Assembly: GCA_963922205.1 (NCBI GenBank)
Contig: CAWUHX010000035.1
Location: forward strand, 868,001 to 932,000
Length of the DNA stretch: 64,000 nucleotides
DNA from: Romanomermis culicivorax
Lineage: Eukaryota > Nematoda > Enoplea > Mermithida > Mermithidae
Reading direction: 5' to 3'
In this document: positions 60,800 to 64,000 of the stretch, one piece after another
Layout of the letters: each line of letters opens with the position of its first letter
Position numbering within the stretch: the stretch's first letter is position 1
Made by a program: the position numbers and the translations under genes
Notes under the pieces: generated by a model
What the model saw: the letters and a program-made list of their open reading frames with translations, nothing else
The model's database searches: none
Told to the model about the DNA's origin: nothing

Positions 60800-63700
60800 A
60801 TGGAAATCACTCAAGGGAATGAACCACTCAGTAACTACCCTTTGACCCTTTACGACAGTGCATTGAAGAAAAAAATTATCGAGTAAGCATTGTTGTTCCT
60901 TACCCGTGTCCTCAATACGATTAGGGTAAGAAACAATAGTACGAATGATTTTTTAATCGTAACTTAAAAGTTCAACTTGAAAAATTAAAACAACACTTTC
61001 GATAAAGCATCAAAAAACAGGTATCATTAATCAATCGCAGTATTCAAGATATCGACGAAAACCCCAACTAAAAATTTCAAGATTGGCTCAATTTAAAAAT
61101 CAACATGAACTTGATTTATTAAAAAAAAAATAAAATCAAATTTGATTTCAAAAAATAAAAGAAATTCTATAAATTTCTGATGTAAAATTTTATTGCGAAA
61201 CCAAAATTTTATGCAGGCGAAATCTTTGACGATGACAATATCAAAATTTTTGACACGCGAAAACAAAAATTTTCTGAAAACAACATTTCACACGGGCATT
61301 CAAAATCATATTAATTTCGAAAAAAAAGAATCCAGATCGCCGACCGGAACGACCGATCATATTGATTAAGAAATTTTGGAACATTATTGCTGGAAATGAA
61401 CGACAGTATTCTGTATTCTGAAACAGCTTTCCAATATTTTATAAATCTTTTGTATCGCACGATTCCCCACGTGTTAACTCATGGGTTTCTGATCTACAGT
61501 AATGTCACTGAGCAGAATATTCGACCTGTGGATGCATGCTCAATGTGGTGAATGAATATGCATGGATGGAAGTGTAATTGTACAGTCACACATCACACCT
61601 AGCGTTCATCTGCACGTTACATGATTTACAGAACCTTACAGTACAGCAAATCATCGCGGTTAATTTCGCACTGTGAAATCGTGCGACTTTTATATTAAAA
61701 GTATGAAATGTTAGAAGCTGATCAAGATATTTGCGTCTCTTTACACTTCTGGTCTGAAATACGAAGAAATAAAAATGATTTCTACTTTGTCTCTTTTTTC
61801 GAAATCAGCTCCATTTTGATAACTTTTTTCGAATCAAATTGCATATTGATTTCTCCTTTTGAAACTGACTTCATTTTATTAATTTTTGGTTTGCGGCAGC
61901 CTTGAGATTTTCGTCAATGTCTTGAATATTGCAATGCAAAACTTGAGTTGATGTGCGTCTTTTGGTGTTTCATCAAAAATGTTATGCACATTTTTCAATT
62001 TCGGGCATTTGTCAAGTTATGTCGAAAAAATCAAGTGGCCCTTCTCGTATGCACTGCGTTATACTCTAGTTCTGTAAAGCAAAACAAGTTGCTAACTCCG
62101 TGTCCGAAAGTGTGAATTCTTCATGGAATCCATCATGAAAATTTTATGTAACCTGAAAAAAATATGTTGAACTATGTGATAAAACGAACAGCTTTCTCAT
62201 TTTATGAAGGATAAGAATTGCTCCCGATGAAGATGATCCTTCAAACTGCCCAGTTAGTATATTCATGGCCTATGATGCTATTGATTACGAAATTTTCATC
62301 GAAGATTTATCGGCTGCAATAAGATTGTTGTCTTTCAAAATTGGTGCAACAAAACGGAGTGGTAAGTTTCAAATCTCTTACTGTAAATTATGTCGTTTTC
62401 ACGAAATGTCTGAAAGAGTTTGGTACTATAATCTATTCACTTTGAAATGAAAACGCAGTGACAGTCAAAAAAGTAGGTTCAATTTGATGCAATTTTCACG
62501 GAGTGGGAGACCTTATATTGAAGAAAAACGCTTCATTTTTCCATGACAGCGGGTAACTCCACAAACATTGGAAGAGTGTGATGCTCATTCTTTTCTGACA
62601 TGGATACAACAGTATTTGACACCTAAGTGTCGCCTGACAAAGTTTGACCATTGGACGAAGTTATGAATAAAAATTTTTCTCCATTCATTACAGTAATAAG
62701 CTTTATTATTTTTTTTGTGTTGAACTTATTTTCATGGAATCACTGAATCGATCATTTTTTTAATGAATGAACTATAGTTCAATGAATTGCTAGGCAATGG
62801 CAGAAGTTCCAGCTGTATGAAAGTTCCGATTTTTGGTTGGTTCCCTGATTTCTAATTGCCAGTTTTCAGGTCAAAGTTATCAAATTTTTGCTGTTTCGCT
62901 TTCTGTCTGGTTGGCGACACTAGATGATTGAAAACGAACACACGATCTGATCATGATAGCTAGACAAACTGCATTTGTTATTCTGATGCCAGACAGTCAA
63001 GAAATTCGGTTGGCTGGTACATTGCTTCTATGGTTGGTTCTTTGAAGTTCCTTGGTTAGTCAGTTGTTTTCCTTCATTTTTGTATGCCATAATTAGTTCC
63101 GTGGCCCTTTTTCTATTAATTTTTTCTGGTTGATGGTTTTTTTCAGTGGGCTGCTTTTGGTTTAATTGATTATTTGACACTTGGTCTATTTAGCCGCCTA
63201 ATTCGTTTTCTTTATTCATCGACTCAATGTGTGATTGGCTGCTTTACTCTCCAAATAATTTGTATGATCCAATTCTGAACATCAGTCTATTTTTTACCGA
63301 AGTTAGGCCTTCCTTTATCGAGTTTCACCCATTGCCAAGCGTTGGATGATACTTCAATTCGAGTTTCTCGTAACTTGCAGCCCTGCAATTTTCGGTTGGA
63401 ATTGGAATCAGATATTCGAATCCAATTTGGATCATGTTATCACCGACACCACCAGAATTCGGCTACGAAAAATTTGTAGAATAGTCGAAAGGGTTCATGG
63501 GGCACATTTTGTTTCCCATGTTACCAAAAGTATCAGATTTCAAATTTTAATCTTAAGGTAGCTGCATGGAAGATATAAAGCAGACACAATGATTGCCTTG
63601 ACTTCACAATGTACCATGTACCATCATACTGTATGACAGCGAAGGAATTCCATAGAGACTTTAATGCTCATGAAAGGTAGTGAACTGCACTGTGAAACGT

Positions 63701-64000
63701 GCTTCTGTGCTAAAATTTTTATTTGACAGAACAAAAACCAAAAACGCACACTTTTGTTTGGGAGATTACTGCAAACTGAAAAACGTTGATATCGCCAAGA
63801 TTTTTTTTGAAAGTTCACGAAGTCAAGAGATTTTTAATTACCACACCCGAAGTTACTTAATATTTTACTTTGAAAATTACTTGTATGAAACTTGAACTTC
63901 ATCCAGGAAACAAAATGAAACAGCTTAAAAGAAAAGTACTACGCGAATTAGCCCGAAATCACGTGATCCTCGGATCGGGAAAGCCACTTCAGAAAAATAA
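60800..64000 (+). CDS. Unrecognised protein gene, 5' exons (runs off the window)
   Basis: Three exons fit together. 60800-60882 starts MEITQGNEPLSNYPLTLYDS and ends in phase 2 at a GTAAGC donor. About 62210-62361 reads IRIAPDEDDPSNCPVSIFMA and on to GATKRSG, phase 1 at a GTAAGT donor; its acceptor could be 62210 or 62216. 63908-64000 has acceptor CATCCAG and reads NKMKQLKRKVLRELARNHVI and on. Joining them keeps one frame open to the window edge (109 residues or more). There is no signal peptide or membrane segment. The second exon is acidic then amphipathic; the third is basic. I do not recognise the family and assign no function. Matching phases and good donors support the model, but a missed exon between the first two is possible. 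Confidence 0.55.
60940..62056. mobile_element. ACGAGAAGGGCCACT inverted-repeat element in intron 1 of the 60.8-kb gene
   Basis: The right end on the minus strand reads ATACGAGAAGGGCCACTTGA, then TTTTTTCGACATAACTTG. The left side has the related TTTTTTAATCGTAACTTAAA. The arms share GCAATATTCAAGA(T/C)AT(C/T)GACGA in opposite orientation. The outer left border is unclear. The partial relative is at 21135-21700. Confidence 0.55.

Noticed and set aside
63346-63895. Two plus-strand ORFs (63346-63561 and 63680-63895)
   Set aside because: They fall in the intron between exons of the 60.8-kb gene, do not share its frame, and show no splice sites or family features.

Overview
This window is nematode nuclear DNA. 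The diagnostic gene is a complete cuticle collagen (minus strand, 11789-13673) with the N-terminal Col_cuticle_N domain, an RxxR processing site, interrupted Gly-X-Y blocks and the [14 protein letters not shown] C-terminus, an architecture known from Nematoda. The sequence is AT-rich. Genes are split by GT-AG introns that are either tiny (57, 58 and 61 bp) or several kb long and full of repeats. This does not look like a compact Caenorhabditis-type genome, and I cannot name the species.

Layout. 1-4777: 5' part of a minus-strand gene for a secreted or membrane protein with fibronectin type III domains; its next exon lies beyond a 1.2-kb foldback element or outside the window. 4778-11788: MITEs, one decayed ORF and otherwise featureless DNA. 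11789-13673: the cuticle collagen. 13674-20676: repeats, including a 2.3-kb CTAG-bounded inverted-repeat element, and an unassigned 169-aa ORF. 20677-44716: a TMEM26-family membrane protein on the plus strand, 8 exons over 24 kb. 46039-51556: a two-domain thioredoxin-fold, single-pass ER protein on the plus strand, 8 exons. 51557-54480: intergenic DNA. 54588-59041: a decayed Ty3/Gypsy-type LTR retrotransposon on the minus strand, cut off just before reverse transcriptase. 59150-60530: further transposon pieces. 60800-64000: the 5' end of an unrecognised plus-strand gene.

All gene models were built by hand from reading frames plus splice sites. In the collagen, TMEM26 and thioredoxin models every intron phase matches from start codon to stop codon (324, 579 and 445 residues), which is strong internal support. 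The genes do not look like a functional cluster.

The most unusual structure is a nested inverted repeat of about 12 kb (28833-41002) in TMEM26 introns 5 and 6. Its arms hold the same modules in mirror order and its loop holds the 188-bp exon 6. Several inverted-repeat transposon families recur across the window and can be defined from their shared termini.
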